Source: Acidobacteriota bacterium (GTDB taxonomy: Bacteria > Acidobacteriota > Vicinamibacteria > Marinacidobacterales > Marinacidobacteraceae). From it: a stretch of DNA of 40,894 nt. A program made the translations under genes and the position numbers. The notes beneath the pieces are model-generated. The model saw only the letters and a list, made by a program, of their open reading frames with translations. It searched no databases and was not told where the DNA came from. The stretch covers positions 93,579 to 134,472 of the forward strand of contig JAJEFG010000107.1 in the NCBI GenBank assembly GCA_022820545.1, in the 5' to 3' direction. Below, piece by piece: positions 40,598-40,894 of this stretch (its first letter is position 1; each line of letters begins with the position of its first letter).

Positions 40598-40894
40598 TCA
40601 CCGCAGCGAAGCCAGCACCTGTTCCACGCACTCGGCGGGTGAGTGCTCACCGGTGTCCAGTCGGAGATCGGGTTGCTCGGGGGATTCGTAGGGACTGTCG
40701 ATCCCGGTGAAGTTGGTCACCTCGCCCCGGCGGGCGCGGGCGTAGAGCCCCTTCGGGTCCCTCGCTTCGCAGACGGCGAGCGGGGCGTCCACGAAGATCT
40801 CCCGGAAGTCGCCCGGCTCGAAGAGGCGGCGCGCCTGGTCCCGTTCCGCCCGGAAGGGGCTGATGAAGGCGACGATCACGATCAGGCCGGCGTC
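40598..40894 (-). CDS. cysC: Adenylylsulfate (APS) kinase, C-terminal part (5' end outside window)
   Basis: Phosphorylates adenosine 5'-phosphosulfate to PAPS in sulfate activation. The visible 98 residues (frame open at the window edge) are the C-terminal half: DAGLIVIVAFISPFRAERDQAR, FVDAPLAVCEARDPKGLYARARRGE (the lid and substrate segment), and NFTGIDSPYESPEQPDLRLDTGEHS, ending VEQVLASLR, the usual C-terminus. The P-loop lies outside. Whether it stands alone or is fused to ATP sulfurylase (CysNC or Sat-CysC) cannot be seen. Confidence 0.93.
   Translation of the reverse strand, partial: DAGLIVIVAFISPFRAERDQARRLFEPGDFREIFVDAPLAVCEARDPKGLYARARRGEVTNFTGIDSPYESPEQPDLRLDTGEHSPAECVEQVLASLR

Overview
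The window is a high-GC stretch (roughly two thirds G+C or more by eye) packed with genes, many starting with GTG or TTG and many overlapping by GTGA or ATGA. An outer-membrane assembly lipoprotein (BamD), a bactofilin, lipoprotein signal peptides, a GspE-type ATPase and GatCA-type amidotransferase genes point to a Gram-negative, non-enteric bacterium. The def-fmt-rsmB-PASTA-rpe-bamD order and the scattered GCCGG-type palindromes suggest Acidobacteriota or a neighbouring phylum. That placement is inference; no rRNA gene is present.

Layout. 1-4133: the end of an HtrA protease, an Na/Pi cotransporter (+) and a convergent GspE/PilB-type ATPase (-) whose frame has no stop of its own and runs antisense across the whole transporter gene. 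4266-9447 (+): tRNA-Val, the translation block thrS-infC-rpmI-rplT (infC starts with AUC behind a near-perfect Shine-Dalgarno), a coiled-coil protein, zapA and thiL. 9463-11186 (-): gatC-gatA. 11232-15847 (+): an agmatine-deiminase-family lipoprotein, an NhaC-type antiporter, N-carbamoylputrescine amidase and a YhhQ-type transporter. 15882-26271 (-): a long co-directional run read as tRNA-Gly, bactofilin, ald, lipoate ligase, grpE, dnaJ, prmA, rsmE, Ser/Thr kinase, recX, alaS. 26418-28852 (-): sugar-1-phosphate nucleotidyltransferase and phosphohexomutase. 28948-29926 (+): pgsA and an unrecognised ORF. 29949-36615 (-): def-fmt-GDPD-rsmB-PASTA-rpe-ybgC-bamD. 36687-40338 (+): an exported DUF3500 protein, a repeat-rich intergenic region and a copper-type P1B ATPase. 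40365-40894: a HicB pseudogene and the 3' end of an APS kinase gene.

Most of the window is housekeeping: aminoacylation and amidation, initiation and formyl-Met handling, rRNA and ribosomal-protein methylation, chaperones, envelope precursors and polyamine metabolism. The most unusual structure is non-coding. Six exact copies of an 11-nt word, TATCGACCGGA, lie directly upstream of the P-type ATPase at spacings 21/33/20/33/21, so all copies face the same side of the helix. Just before them is an exact 46-bp direct repeat of a double hairpin. Related palindromes lie at the 3' ends of the deiminase gene and of the ORF after pgsA. Other points of note are the possibly compartment-split agmatine pathway, a non-RD kinase with a zinc ribbon, a PASTA protein without a kinase domain, and a HicB gene broken by a nonsense codon.
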